The translations under genes were made by a program, and so were the position numbers. A stretch of 64,000 nucleotides of DNA from Leucobacter musarum subsp. musarum (GTDB lineage Bacteria > Actinomycetota > Actinomycetes > Actinomycetales > Microbacteriaceae): contig NZ_JHBW01000067.1 in assembly GCF_001273845.1 (NCBI RefSeq), positions 1-64,000 on the forward strand, given 5' to 3'. The notes below the pieces were generated by a model. It saw only the letters and a list, made by a program, of their open reading frames with translations. It made no database searches and was not told the origin of the DNA. Shown here one piece after another: positions 8,363-17,445 of the stretch. The stretch's first letter is position 1. Each line of letters begins with the position of its first letter.

Positions 8363-9355
8363 TCAGGAGAGCAGATTGACGGGCGAGTCGGGCGCCCCCG
8401 TCTCGGCGTAGGTCGCGGCGTTCTGGGCCTGGATGCGCACGTACTCGGTTTCCGTGCGGGCCGAGAAGTAGGCGATGTGCGGCGTGAGTATGACATCGTC
8501 ACGGCCGACGAGCGGATGGCCGGGAGCGGGTGGCTCTTCCGCGAGCACGTCGAGCGCCGCGGCCGACAGCTGCCCGGCGTCGAGGGCTGCGGCCAGCGCC
8601 GGTTCGTCGATCAGGGCGCCGCGCGACACGTTGACGAGCATCGACCCGCGGGGCATGTCTGCGAGGAACGCGGCGTCGACCATGCGCCCGGTTTCGGGAG
8701 TGAGCGGCAGGTGCAGCGACAGCGCGTGCGATTCACGGCGCACGGTGTCAAGGTCGGTGCGGGTCACGCCGAGTGCGTCGAGATCGGCGCGGATCTCCGG
8801 CGTATCCGGCAGCAGCGGATCGTACCCGAGCACGCGACCGAAGAGCGGCCCCGCGAGCCGTGCGAGCTCTCGCCCGATCTTGCCGAGGCCGACGATACCC
8901 AGGGTGGTCTCGCTGAGGCGCGGCGGGGCAACCTCGGCCCGCGAGTTCCAGTCGGCCGGGGTGGCCGACGCGAGGTAGAACGGCAGCTGCCGGGTGGCGT
9001 GGAGCAGGATCGCCAGCGCATGCGTGGCAACTTCCTCGGTGGCGGCACCGGGCACGTTCGTCACCCAGATGCCGTGCTCGGTGGCCGCGTCGATGTCGAC
9101 GTAGTCGAAGCCCATCGACATGAGCGCGATGACCTTCAGGTTCGGAAGCGCCTCGATGATCTCGCGGGTGATCGACGCATAGCCGGGCAGCAGCACCTCG
9201 GCGTCATGGGCGCCCGCGATGATCTCGGCGGGGTCGCGGGTTTCAAGTAGGCGCACGGTGAATCCGGCGTCTTCGAGCAGCCGCACGCCCGCAGCCACAT
9301 CGGTGTCGTCGGTGTCGGTGTAGACCGCGATGCGGGGGGCGGGGGTCGCTGACAT
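8363..9355 (-). CDS. D-isomer-specific 2-hydroxyacid dehydrogenase
   Basis: This 330-residue NAD(P)-dependent enzyme interconverts 2-oxo acids and D-2-hydroxy acids. The nucleotide site is GLGKIGRELARLAGP with a following Asp (YDP). The catalytic Arg lies in VNVSRGALIDEPAL, the Glu in ALDVLAEEPP and the His in LTPHIAYFSA. Length and motif spacing are typical of the phosphoglycerate dehydrogenase-like branch without a C-terminal ACT domain. It lies in the minus-strand catabolic run between the ThDP enzyme and the M20 hydrolase, which suggests that it acts on the same 2-oxo acid as the decarboxylase upstream. The exact substrate cannot be read from sequence. Confidence 0.88.
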   Translation of the reverse strand: MSATPAPRIAVYTDTDDTDVAAGVRLLEDAGFTVRLLETRDPAEIIAGAHDAEVLLPGYASITREIIEALPNLKVIALMSMGFDYVDIDAATEHGIWVTNVPGAATEEVATHALAILLHATRQLPFYLASATPADWNSRAEVAPPRLSETTLGIVGLGKIGRELARLAGPLFGRVLGYDPLLPDTPEIRADLDALGVTRTDLDTVRRESHALSLHLPLTPETGRMVDAAFLADMPRGSMLVNVSRGALIDEPALAAALDAGQLSAAALDVLAEEPPAPGHPLVGRDDVILTPHIAYFSARTETEYVRIQAQNAATYAETGAPDSPVNLLS

Positions 9356-9499
9356 GGGGTGCTCGCTTCCGCGCGGGTCGCTGCCGCGCCGGGTCGGGGT
9401 CGGTGCCGGTGTTCGTGGTGGCGATCTGGGTAGGTGCGGTTCCGGATCGCGGTGAGATTCGGGGCGGGCCGAGCGGGGGCAGGGCCCGCCCCGAAACAG

Positions 9500-11149
9500 T
9501 TAGACGGTGAAGGCCGCCTGGTCGATGTGGATCAGCTGCAGCCCACCGCCGGCGGTCGCGGCTGCGATCGTGTCGGCGAGCTCGGCACCCGTCGACGCGC
9601 GTCGGCCGGTGCCGCCGAACGCGGTCGCCACGGCGGCCCAGTCGGGCTGCACCAGATCGACGCCCACGGGCGCGATACCCGCGTCGGCCTCGTTCTGCTT
9701 GATCTCGGCGTAGCCGCCATTGTCCACAACAATCACGGTGACGTCGAGGCGCTGCTCGACGACGGTGATGAACTCCTGCATGGAAAACATCAGCGCACCG
9801 TCGCCGACCACCACGAACGCCGGGCGATCCGGAGCCCCGATGCGGGCACCGAGCGCCGCCGGCAATCCGTACCCGAGGGTCGCGTACGTCGCCATGTACG
9901 GCGTCGAGTTCGGCTGCGCGACGCGCAGCGTGTTGAGCAGGCCCCAGTACGCGATCTGCGAGGAGTCGGTCGCCACGATGGCATCGGCGGGCAGTGCCGC
10001 CGCGATGCGCTCGGCGAGCACGGTGTTCGCCTCTGACAACTCGGCCGACTCGGCGCGCACCTGGGCGATCGTCTCGGCGACGGACGCCTCCGCGCGAGCC
10101 CGGGCGGCAACGATCACGGCCGGCTCGGTCGCGATGCCGTCGAGCTCCGCGAGCAGCGCGTCGAGCGTCGCGGCCGCGTCGCCGACGAGACCGATCTCGA
10201 TCTCTTGATTCTTCGGCAGCTGCGATTCGAGCAGATCAATGCGGATCACTCGGCCCTGTGCTTCGAGACGCTCGACCCAGAGCTCGGCCTCACCGAGCTT
10301 CGAGCCGACCACCAGCAGCACGTCGGCCTGCTGGGCGCGCGAGCGCGCGGCGGCGAGACGCAAGCTCGACCCGATCGCGAGCGGGTGCGACTCGTCGAGC
10401 ACGCCCTTCGCGTTCAGCGTCGTGACCACCGGGGCGCCGATGCGCTCGGCGAGCGCGCGAAGTTGCTCCCCCGCACCGCGCGACCCGCCGCCCGCGAGAA
10501 TCACGGGTTCCCGCGCTGCGGCGAGCAGTGCGGCCGCGGCTGCGACCTGCGCAGCATCTGCTGTGGGCGCCGGCGCGAAGGCGCGCGGCGCGAGCGCGGC
10601 GGCGTCGAGGTCGGTCTCCTCTTCGAGCAGGTCGAGCGGAATCTCGAGGTAGACCGGGCGCGGGCGCCCGGTGGCGAAGAGCTCGAACGCGTCGTGCACG
10701 GCGTCGACGGCCTCGGCCGCGGTCTGCACGCGGCGACCCCATTCGACGATCGCCGAGGCAGCGCTGAGCTGATCCTTCGTCTCATGCAGCGTGCCCACGT
10801 CGGCGAACTCCGCGCCGCGGGCCGGGCCCGGCGACACGATGATCATGGGGCGTGACTCGCAGTACGCGGTGCCTGCGGCCGAGAGGGCGTTGAGCAGCCC
10901 GGGGCCGCTCGTCGTGATCACGACGCCCGGCAGCCCGGTCTGCAGCGACCAGCCATCGGCGGCGTAGCCCGCGCCCTGCTCGTGGCGGGAGGTGACCGGG
11001 CGGATCCCGAGTGCACTCAGCGGACGGTACAGCTCGAGGTTATGCGTGCCCGGAATGCCGAATACCGTGTCGACGCCGTAGCCGCGCAGGGCCTCGATGA
11101 CGACCCAGCCGGTGGTGCGCTTGGCCGCGGTCTCGGTGACGGCGGTCAT
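9500..11149 (-). CDS. Thiamine-diphosphate-dependent decarboxylase, AruI / acetolactate-synthase-like
   Basis: The 549-residue protein has the three-domain POX/ALS fold: an N-terminal pyrimidine-binding domain with VFGIPGTHNLELY and RHEQGAGYAADG (catalytic Glu57), a middle domain, and a C-terminal diphosphate-binding domain with GDGALMFSMQEF...VVDNGGYAEIKQNE. The HEQGAGYAADG and LHETKDQ features resemble 5-guanidino-2-oxopentanoate decarboxylase (AruI) of the arginine transaminase pathway more than true acetolactate synthase. It would turn a 2-oxo acid into an aldehyde and CO2. Its ATG shares a base with the stop of the upstream amidohydrolase (TGATG), so the two are translationally coupled. 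Substrate assignment is tentative. Confidence 0.82.
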   Translation of the reverse strand: MTAVTETAAKRTTGWVVIEALRGYGVDTVFGIPGTHNLELYRPLSALGIRPVTSRHEQGAGYAADGWSLQTGLPGVVITTSGPGLLNALSAAGTAYCESRPMIIVSPGPARGAEFADVGTLHETKDQLSAASAIVEWGRRVQTAAEAVDAVHDAFELFATGRPRPVYLEIPLDLLEEETDLDAAALAPRAFAPAPTADAAQVAAAAALLAAAREPVILAGGGSRGAGEQLRALAERIGAPVVTTLNAKGVLDESHPLAIGSSLRLAAARSRAQQADVLLVVGSKLGEAELWVERLEAQGRVIRIDLLESQLPKNQEIEIGLVGDAAATLDALLAELDGIATEPAVIVAARARAEASVAETIAQVRAESAELSEANTVLAERIAAALPADAIVATDSSQIAYWGLLNTLRVAQPNSTPYMATYATLGYGLPAALGARIGAPDRPAFVVVGDGALMFSMQEFITVVEQRLDVTVIVVDNGGYAEIKQNEADAGIAPVGVDLVQPDWAAVATAFGGTGRRASTGAELADTIAAATAGGGLQLIHIDQAAFTV

Positions 11150-12825
11150 CAGCGTGCCTCGCCGGCGGCGAAGCGGCGGCTACCGTCGACCCAGGTCTCA
11201 CGGACGGGGATCTGCGAGATCTCCGCGCCGTCGACCGTCAGCGGGTTGGCGCCGAGCACGACGAAGTCGGCGCGCTTGCCGGCGGTGATCGAACCGAGCT
11301 CGCTCTCGCGGCCCAGCGAGATCGCTCCCTCGAGGGTGTGCCCGCGCAGGGCGGCCTCGGGGCTGATGCGCAGCGAGTCGGGGCCAAGCTGCGCGCCACG
11401 GCGGGTCACGCGGGTCACAGCGGCCTGGATCGCTTCGAGCGGTCGGGGCTCGGCGACGGGGGCATCCGACGAGATCGTGACCGGCACGCCAGCCTCGATG
11501 AACTCGCCGAGCGGGTTGAAGCGCTCGCCCGGGGTGCCGATCGCCTGCTCAACGCCCTCGCCCCAGTTGTAGTAGTGCTGGGTCTGGTTCACCGGGCGAA
11601 TGCCGAGCTGCGCCATGCGCGTGATCTCCTCGGGCGTGGGCAGACCGCAGTGCTCGATGCGGTGACGCGCGTCGGCATCGGGTCGTTCGATGAGCGCCTG
11701 CTCGATCGCGTCGACGACGAGCTTGATGGCGGTCGGCGACTGCGCGTGCGTGGCGGTCTGCAGGCCGGCGGCGTGCGCCTTGCTGACGAGCTCGGTGTAC
11801 TCGCGCGGCTCGTGGTAGAGCTGGCCGGTGCGGCACGGGTCGCCCACGTAACCCTCCGGGAAGTAGGCGGTCCAGCCGCCCAGCGTGCCGTCGGCGTACA
11901 GCTTGATGCCGGTCGCGGCGAGGAACGGGTTGCCGAACGGGCCGGTCAGGCCGAGGTCGAGCACCTGGTCGAGCAGGTGCGACAGGAAGTACATGGAGAC
12001 GCGCATGTCGAGCGCGCCGCGGTCGGCTGCCTCGAGGTACGCCGCGAACTCGCGCTTCGATACCTGGGCGTCGCCGATCGCCGTGACCCCGCCTCGCAGG
12101 AATTCGCGCTGCACGAGGTCGAGCTGACGCTGGTGCTCTGCGGGCTCGTCGCCGAGGTGGAAGTTGGGGCCGTGGTGCCCGATCTTCACACCGTGCAGGC
12201 CCGTGAGCACGTTGCACGCGGCGTCAGACAACTCGCCGGTGAGGTCGCCTTCGGCGTTGCGGAAGAACTCGCCGCCCTCGGGGTTCGGGGTATCGCGAGT
12301 GATCCCGAACTTCTCGAACGTGAAGGTGTTCACCACGCCGCCGTGACCCGACGCGTTCATGATGTACACCTCGCGGTCGGTGGCGATCTCGTCGAGTTCC
12401 TGGCGCGTGGGGTGGCGGCGCTCGGTCAGGTTGCGCTGCTCGTAGCCGTAGCCGCGAATCGGCGCGCCGGCGGGCAGCTTCGCTGCTCCTTCGCGCATGA
12501 GCGCGACGATCTCAGGGATCGACCCGGCCTTCGCCGGCGAGATGTCGATCCAGGTGAGCATCTGCCCGTACATGAGCGGGTGCGCGTGGGGGTCGATGAA
12601 GCCGGGCACGATGGTGGCGTCCGGGTAGTCGGCCCGCTCGGGAGTGAGCCCTGCGTCGGCAGCCGCCGCCTCGACGTCCGCGACGGAACCGACGGCGAGA
12701 ATGCGCCCGCCGGCGGTCAGGAACGCCTCGGCCTCCGGGCGTTCGGTGTCGACGGTCAGGATTCGCTGCGCGGTGACGATCGTGGGGATCGAATCGCGGG
12801 CGTCGTAGGTGGCGAGCTGTCGCAC
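11149..12825 (-). CDS. YtcJ-like metal-dependent amidohydrolase
   Basis: This 558-residue member of the amidohydrolase superfamily belongs to the YtcJ / N-substituted formamide deformylase branch. It has the metal motif GFIDPHAHPLMYG near residue 75, a mid-protein LYADGTLGGWTAYFPEGY segment, RHRIEHCGLPTPEEI and the final ISSDAPVAEPRPLEAI Asp motif, all in the expected order. It should hydrolyse a C-N bond of an amide or formamide. It is the first enzyme after the transporter gene in the minus-strand run and is coupled to the ThDP enzyme by a 1-nt overlap. Together with the M20 enzyme it suggests use of an N-acylated amine or amino acid. Confidence 0.85.
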   Translation of the reverse strand: MRQLATYDARDSIPTIVTAQRILTVDTERPEAEAFLTAGGRILAVGSVADVEAAAADAGLTPERADYPDATIVPGFIDPHAHPLMYGQMLTWIDISPAKAGSIPEIVALMREGAAKLPAGAPIRGYGYEQRNLTERRHPTRQELDEIATDREVYIMNASGHGGVVNTFTFEKFGITRDTPNPEGGEFFRNAEGDLTGELSDAACNVLTGLHGVKIGHHGPNFHLGDEPAEHQRQLDLVQREFLRGGVTAIGDAQVSKREFAAYLEAADRGALDMRVSMYFLSHLLDQVLDLGLTGPFGNPFLAATGIKLYADGTLGGWTAYFPEGYVGDPCRTGQLYHEPREYTELVSKAHAAGLQTATHAQSPTAIKLVVDAIEQALIERPDADARHRIEHCGLPTPEEITRMAQLGIRPVNQTQHYYNWGEGVEQAIGTPGERFNPLGEFIEAGVPVTISSDAPVAEPRPLEAIQAAVTRVTRRGAQLGPDSLRISPEAALRGHTLEGAISLGRESELGSITAGKRADFVVLGANPLTVDGAEISQIPVRETWVDGSRRFAAGEAR

Positions 12826-12868
12826 GGGGCTACTCCTTCAGTGGGTGTTCAGTGATGCGTCCGACCGA

Positions 12869-14215
12869 CTAGCGGTTGGAGGTGGGTACGGCGGTGGTGT
12901 CGAGGCGAGCCTTGAGCGAGGCCGTCGCGGGAGCGGTGTCCGAGTGCTGCGGCGCGAAGACGGTGCCGAGGATCGCGAGCAGCGCCAGCAGACCGAAGAA
13001 CGCGATGACGGCCCAGAAGTTGCCAGTGGCGACGAGCAGACCAGTCGCGATCGCGGGCGAGAGGCCACCCCAGACCGCTGCGCCAATGCCGTACGACAGG
13101 GACATCGAGGTGTAACGCGCCTGCGGGCGGAACATCTGCGCCATCAAGGTCGACAGCGGAGCCCAGGCGCCGCTCAGCGTCAGGCGGAGCACCGACACGA
13201 AGAGATAGATCATGGCGACGTTGTGCGCATCGATGAAGAGCACGAGCGGGATCACCGCGACGAGCGAGAGGCCCGACCCGAGAATCATGACGGTCTTCGC
13301 ACCGATCTTGTCGCCAACCCACGCGAGCGGCAGGGTGACCAGCGTCTCGACGAACGCCGCGACGGTCATGGCGCCGAGGATCACCTCGGCGTTCAGGCCG
13401 ATTTCGGGGCTCGTTGCGTAATTCTGCACGAAGGTCGTGGCGAGCACGTAGCCGCCCGAGGCCATGGCGATGATGCCGAAGCCGAGCAGCATCGGCCACC
13501 AGTTGTTCTTCAGCGCGAACAGGATCGGCGTGGACTGGTTGTGACCCTCGATTTTCTGCTCGAAGACCGGGGTCTCCTCGACGCGGTAGCGGACCCAGAA
13601 GCCGACGCCGATGAGCACGATGCTGAAGAGGAACGGGATGCGCCAGCCCCACGTGAGCAGCACGTCGTCGCCCATCGCGGCGAGGATCCAAAACGCTGCC
13701 GTCGACAGCAGTGCGCCCAGCGGGTTGCCGAGCTGCGTGAAGCCACCGTAGAAGGTCTTGAACTTCTCAGGAGCACTCTCGACGGCCATGAGGCTTGCGC
13801 CGCCCCACTCGCCGCCGACGGCAAGGCCCTGAGCGATGCGCAGCACGATCAGCAGGATCGGGCCCCAAATGCCGATGGTGGCGTATCCGGGCAGCAAGCC
13901 AACGAGCGTCGTGGCGATGCCCATGACGAGCAGTGTGATGGTCAGCGCCGGCTTACGGCCGAGCTTGTCACCGATGTGGCCGAAGATGATGCCGCCGAGC
14001 GGACGGGCGAAGTAGGCGACCGCGTACGTGCCGAACGACGCGAGCGTGCCGAGACCGCGATCGAGTTCGGGGAAGAACACGCTCGGGAAGACGATGGCTG
14101 CGGCGGTCGCGTAGACGTAGAAGTCATACCACTCGATGGTGGTGCCGACGGCGGCGGCGAAACCGGACTTCAGCGCTCTGCGGTGAGAGTTCACCGGGGC
14201 GGTGGCTGTGGACAT
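12869..14215 (-). CDS. MFS transporter, metabolite:H+ symporter (MHS) type
   Basis: A 448-residue protein with about twelve membrane segments. MHS-family signs are the N-terminal AAAVGTTIEWYDFYVYATAA, GGIIFGHIGDKLGRKPAL after helix 2 and GEWGGASLMAVESAP. It imports an organic acid, betaine or related compound with protons; the cargo is unknown. ATG 14215 is well placed behind AAAGGAG. It is the promoter-proximal gene of the minus-strand catabolic run and is transcribed away from the Lrp-type regulator across a 255-nt gap, a common regulator/target layout. Confidence 0.9.
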   Translation of the reverse strand: MSTATAPVNSHRRALKSGFAAAVGTTIEWYDFYVYATAAAIVFPSVFFPELDRGLGTLASFGTYAVAYFARPLGGIIFGHIGDKLGRKPALTITLLVMGIATTLVGLLPGYATIGIWGPILLIVLRIAQGLAVGGEWGGASLMAVESAPEKFKTFYGGFTQLGNPLGALLSTAAFWILAAMGDDVLLTWGWRIPFLFSIVLIGVGFWVRYRVEETPVFEQKIEGHNQSTPILFALKNNWWPMLLGFGIIAMASGGYVLATTFVQNYATSPEIGLNAEVILGAMTVAAFVETLVTLPLAWVGDKIGAKTVMILGSGLSLVAVIPLVLFIDAHNVAMIYLFVSVLRLTLSGAWAPLSTLMAQMFRPQARYTSMSLSYGIGAAVWGGLSPAIATGLLVATGNFWAVIAFFGLLALLAILGTVFAPQHSDTAPATASLKARLDTTAVPTSNR

Positions 14216-14470
14216 GGAAGCTCCTTTGCTTAAGGACGGCGCACTTCGCGCGCAACTGCCTCGACTGTAGGTCAGACCGATGACATTCGCGCGCGGATGC
14301 ATCGTGGTTTTCGCCCCAATTACCGACGAATCGCGTCCACGTGCACGAGATGCGTCCGAATACGTGCGTGGGTATGTTGCATTCGCCATTGATTCGCGTG
14401 CGATGTTGCCCGGTTCCGCGTATTTTGGTTTCTGCGGTGCGCGAGACTCGGCACCTGCAGAAAGCGAACC
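14216..14470. promoter_or_regulatory. Divergent intergenic region between MFS transporter and Lrp regulator
   Basis: The 255-nt gap between two divergent genes must hold both promoters. It is AT-richer around 14270-14430 than the surrounding coding DNA. I could not fix promoter hexamers or a symmetric operator with confidence. Confidence 0.4.
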
Positions 14471-15430
14471 ATGCAGCCGATCACCCGACGCGCCGAGCCG
14501 GCGCGCAGCCAGCAGCGTGTCAGCGAACTCGACGACTTCGATGCCGCGCTCATCCGTGCGTTGCAGAGCGACGGGCGCGCAAGTACGCAGGCGCTCGCAG
14601 TGCAGCTCGGGGTGACGCGCGACTTCATCGCCGCACGCCTCCGACTGCTTACGGAGAGCGGCGGGCTGCGCATCGTCGCCGCACTCGACCCCGGGTTCGT
14701 CGGTCACAACCTGCTGGTGCACGCGAAGGCCGAGGTCGACGGGCCGGTCGCACCCATCGCGCGCCGCATCGCCGAGCTCCCCGACGCCGTTTTCGTCTCG
14801 ATGGCGAGCGGGCCGCTCCCCCTCGTCTTCGAAACTCGGCACGGCGACAGCTCCGAACTGCACGACATGCTCGACCTCGTGCGGGCACTGCCGGGGGTGC
14901 GCCGTGTCATCGTGTCGACCTACGTCGAGGTGTTCAAGGGATTCTTCGTGTCTGAAGACAAGCGAGATATCGCGCTGGATCGCATCGACTACGAGCTCAT
15001 CGCCGTGCTGCAGCAAGACGGGCGCACCAGTTACCGCGCCCTCGCCGAGACCGTGCATCTCTCGCCGTCATCGGCGCGTGCCCGCGTGCACCGCCTCATC
15101 GACGCCGGCGTGATTCGCATCTCGACGATCAAGTCGGGCGGCATTCTGCGCAGCCGCATCGCGATCGGCGTCGGCATCACGGTGAACGGTGACCCGGCGG
15201 CCGTGCGTCAGTACATCGTCGACTCCCCCGACATCGACTTCGCGGTGCGCGCGCACGGCAGCTTCGACTTCATCGCGACGATGGTGGGGCCGTCGCCCGC
15301 GCACCTCTTGTCAGTGATGGACGCGATGCGCGCCCTGCCGGGGGTCAGCGCGCTCGACTCGTGGACGCACTACGACGTCATCAAAGAGGATTACGCGCGC
15401 ACGCTGGGCCGCGTGCTCGTCCGCGCCTGA
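14471..15430 (+). CDS. Lrp/AsnC-family regulator with two HTH/RAM halves
   Basis: The 319-residue protein is a tandem of two Lrp-type units. A winged HTH (ELDDFDAALIRALQSDGRAS...LGVTRDFIAARLRLL, about residues 19-60) and a ligand-binding half are followed by a second HTH (LDRIDYELIAVLQQDGRTS...SSARARVHRLI, about 172-215) and a second RAM-like domain (about 235-305). Such double-length Lrp proteins are common in actinobacteria. It is divergent from the transporter/amidohydrolase operon and is the likely sensor of that pathway's substrate; the ligand is unknown. No clear palindromic operator was identified in the 14216-14470 gap. Confidence 0.85.
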   Translation: MQPITRRAEPARSQQRVSELDDFDAALIRALQSDGRASTQALAVQLGVTRDFIAARLRLLTESGGLRIVAALDPGFVGHNLLVHAKAEVDGPVAPIARRIAELPDAVFVSMASGPLPLVFETRHGDSSELHDMLDLVRALPGVRRVIVSTYVEVFKGFFVSEDKRDIALDRIDYELIAVLQQDGRTSYRALAETVHLSPSSARARVHRLIDAGVIRISTIKSGGILRSRIAIGVGITVNGDPAAVRQYIVDSPDIDFAVRAHGSFDFIATMVGPSPAHLLSVMDAMRALPGVSALDSWTHYDVIKEDYARTLGRVLVRA

Positions 15431-15493
15431 CGCGGGGCGCCGCGCATTGCGACGGCCCAGGCGCGAGCTCTCGGGTATCGCGGAGTCTCAAGC

Positions 15494-15577
15494 GCGAACC
15501 CCTCCGAAGTCGCCGAGCGCTCCCTTTCTGCACGCGCACATCGCAGGGGCTCGGCGAGATGAGGGGCGCTCGGCGAG
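15494..15577. repeat. Long imperfect palindrome, copy B of a dispersed intergenic repeat
   Basis: It shares the ordered blocks CGAACCCCTC, AAGTCGCCG, TCTGCACGCGCA and AGGGGCTCGGC with copy A at 6535-6612. The right arm has diverged (an extra GCGCTCGGCGAG), so the fold is less perfect. It lies about 65 nt after the Lrp gene, in the gap before a convergent small gene. The rest of 15431-15662 shows nothing else I can name. Confidence 0.55.
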
Positions 15578-15662
15578 ACTGTGACACCGCAGCCGGCGCG
15601 GAGGCAGCCCGTGCGACCGGTGTGGGCGCGGCCGCAACCGGCGCAGGCGCGTTCGATGCGGG

Positions 15663-15950
15663 TCAGAAACCGCCGAGGGCGCGCTGTACGCGGCTGAGCG
15701 AGATGTTCTCGAGCAGCAGCACGCCTGAGCTGGTGCGCTGTTCGAAGTGGTACCCCATCTTGCCCTGGCGCAGCATGCCCATGAGCATGGGTTCGGCTGC
15801 GTTCCACATGATCCAGGTGGGCAGCCCGTCGGCGTTTTTGCCGAGGTAGGTGATTTCGATGTCGCGAGTGCCGATGCGCTGAACGTCGGGCATCAGCTTG
15901 TTCTTGGAAAGGGCGACGCCCCCGTTCTCCGCCTGCTGCATCTCGCTCAT
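15663..15950 (-). CDS. Small conserved-type hypothetical protein
   Basis: This 95-residue soluble protein starts with ATG 15950. It has an IEITYLGKNADGLPTWIMWNAAEPMLM core followed by QGKMGYHFEQRTSSGVLLLENISLSRVQRAL, compatible with a small beta-rich fold. I do not recognise a named family. It stands alone between the Lrp gene (convergent) and the M18 peptidase. Codon use and GC content match the surrounding core genes, so it is probably real and native. Confidence 0.6.
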   Translation of the reverse strand: MSEMQQAENGGVALSKNKLMPDVQRIGTRDIEITYLGKNADGLPTWIMWNAAEPMLMGMLRQGKMGYHFEQRTSSGVLLLENISLSRVQRALGGF

Positions 15951-16091
15951 AGCACGATCCTAGCGAATCACTCCAGGTTCGGGCAGAGAAACGGCCGATC
16001 ACGCGCTGATCAGTTGATGGGATTGCGCATCGGCGACCGAAATGGCATCACGCGCGAGCGCGCGCACGCCTTCGGCCGCCGATGCAGTGAC

Positions 16092-17441
16092 TCATGCGCG
16101 CTGGAAGAAGGAGCTGGTGACCTTCGCCAGACCGTAGAGATCGTCGACGTGCGCGAGCTCGCGCGCGGAGTGCATGGAGAGCAGCGGTACACCCACATCG
16201 ACGGTGCGAATGCCGATGCGCGTCGCCGTGATCGGGCCGATCGTCGACCCGCAGGGCACGGTGTTGTTCGACACGAACTCCTGCGTAGGCACCTCCGCGT
16301 CGGCGCTGAGTCGGCTCCAGAGCGCGGCTCCGTGCGCGTCGCTCGCGTAGCGCTGGTTGGCGTTGCGCTTGAGCATGGGCCCGCGACCGGCGAGCGGTCG
16401 TACGCGCGGGTCGTGCTTCTCGCTGTAGTTCGGGTGCACCGAGTGACCGGCGTCGGCCGACAGGCACCACGAACCCGCCAGGGCGCGTGCAGCATCTTCT
16501 CCGGTCGCGCCGAGCCCGAGGCGGAGACGGTCGAGCACGTCTGACAGGAATGGACCGGCTGCGCCCGAGCGCGTGTTCGAGCCCAGCTCTTCGTGATCGA
16601 ATGCCGCGATCATCGAGATCGTGCCGGGTTCGGGTTCGGTCTCGAGTAGAGCGGCAAGACCGGCGTAGGTCGAACTGAGGTTGTCGAGTCGCGGTGACGC
16701 GAAGAGCTCGGCGTTGGCGCCGATGCGCTGCGGCGCCTGCGTGTCGTAGAGGCGCACGTCGAGACCGACGAGGTCATCGACAGTGAGCGCTGCGCGCGCT
16801 GCCGATCGCGCGGCCGCGCGGCCGCGCCCAGAACCCGAGCGACCGCCACCGAGCTCGCGCACGAGCAGGGCGAGCACCGAAAGTTCTTCGCCGGCGAGAC
16901 CGATGATGGGCTGTGTGTGCCGCTGCTTGTCGAGCGACAGTTCTGCGTTCTGCGAGCGGTCGAGATGGATCGCGAGCTGCGGAATGCGCGCCACCGCGCC
17001 GGTGCGCACCAGGTGCTCGGCACCGTCACGGGTGACGATGCGCCCGGCGAACCCGAGGTCTCGGTCGAGCCACGAGGTGAGCAGCGGCCCGCCGTAGACC
17101 TCGACGCCGACCTGCGCCCAGCCGTCGGCGGTGAAGTCGGGTTCGGGCTTCACGACGAACCCCGGCGAGTCGGTGTGCGAGCCGAGCACGCGCACCGGGC
17201 TGAGCGCATCGACGTCGGCCCCGGCGCGCCACGCGATCACTGCACCGTCGCGCCGCACGAAGCCGCGACCGCCCGCCTCAAGCGGAGCCCACCCCTGCGT
17301 TTCGTCGTGATCGGCGAAACCGGCTTTCGCGAGGGTTTCGGCGAGCGCACCAGCGGCGTGGTACGAGCTCGGCGACGCCGAGACGAAGTCGGCGAACGCA
17401 CTGATGTAGGCGTCGCGGTCAGCGAGCACAGAACGGGCCAC
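16092..17441 (-). CDS. apeB: M18-family metalloaminopeptidase
   Basis: This 449-residue cytosolic di-metal aminopeptidase removes N-terminal (often acidic) residues. Family landmarks in order: VLGSHTDSPGFVVKPEPD (metal-binding HTD), AAFDHEELGSNTRSGA (catalytic Glu and metal Glu), LSADAGHSVHPNYSEKHDP (metal Asp) and the C-terminal MHSARELAHVDDLYGL (metal His). The chosen start is GTG 17441, four nt after the stop of the M17 peptidase and behind GAAGGAGTAA, which overlaps that stop; a longer frame from 17513 would run into the upstream gene. The pair should work together in peptide turnover. The symbol is by family and not certain. Confidence 0.88.
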   Translation of the reverse strand: MARSVLADRDAYISAFADFVSASPSSYHAAGALAETLAKAGFADHDETQGWAPLEAGGRGFVRRDGAVIAWRAGADVDALSPVRVLGSHTDSPGFVVKPEPDFTADGWAQVGVEVYGGPLLTSWLDRDLGFAGRIVTRDGAEHLVRTGAVARIPQLAIHLDRSQNAELSLDKQRHTQPIIGLAGEELSVLALLVRELGGGRSGSGRGRAAARSAARAALTVDDLVGLDVRLYDTQAPQRIGANAELFASPRLDNLSSTYAGLAALLETEPEPGTISMIAAFDHEELGSNTRSGAAGPFLSDVLDRLRLGLGATGEDAARALAGSWCLSADAGHSVHPNYSEKHDPRVRPLAGRGPMLKRNANQRYASDAHGAALWSRLSADAEVPTQEFVSNNTVPCGSTIGPITATRIGIRTVDVGVPLLSMHSARELAHVDDLYGLAKVTSSFFQRA

Positions 17442-17445
17442 CGGG

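Noticed and set aside
8245-8502. N-terminal extension of the M20 hydrolase
   Set aside because: Pro/Ser/Arg-rich translation without similarity; GTG 8244 has a good ribosome site.
14216-15058. Long minus-strand frame extending the MFS gene across the Lrp regulator
   Set aside because: It is antisense to a clear Lrp gene, and the MHS transporter N-terminus with a strong ribosome site starts at 14215.
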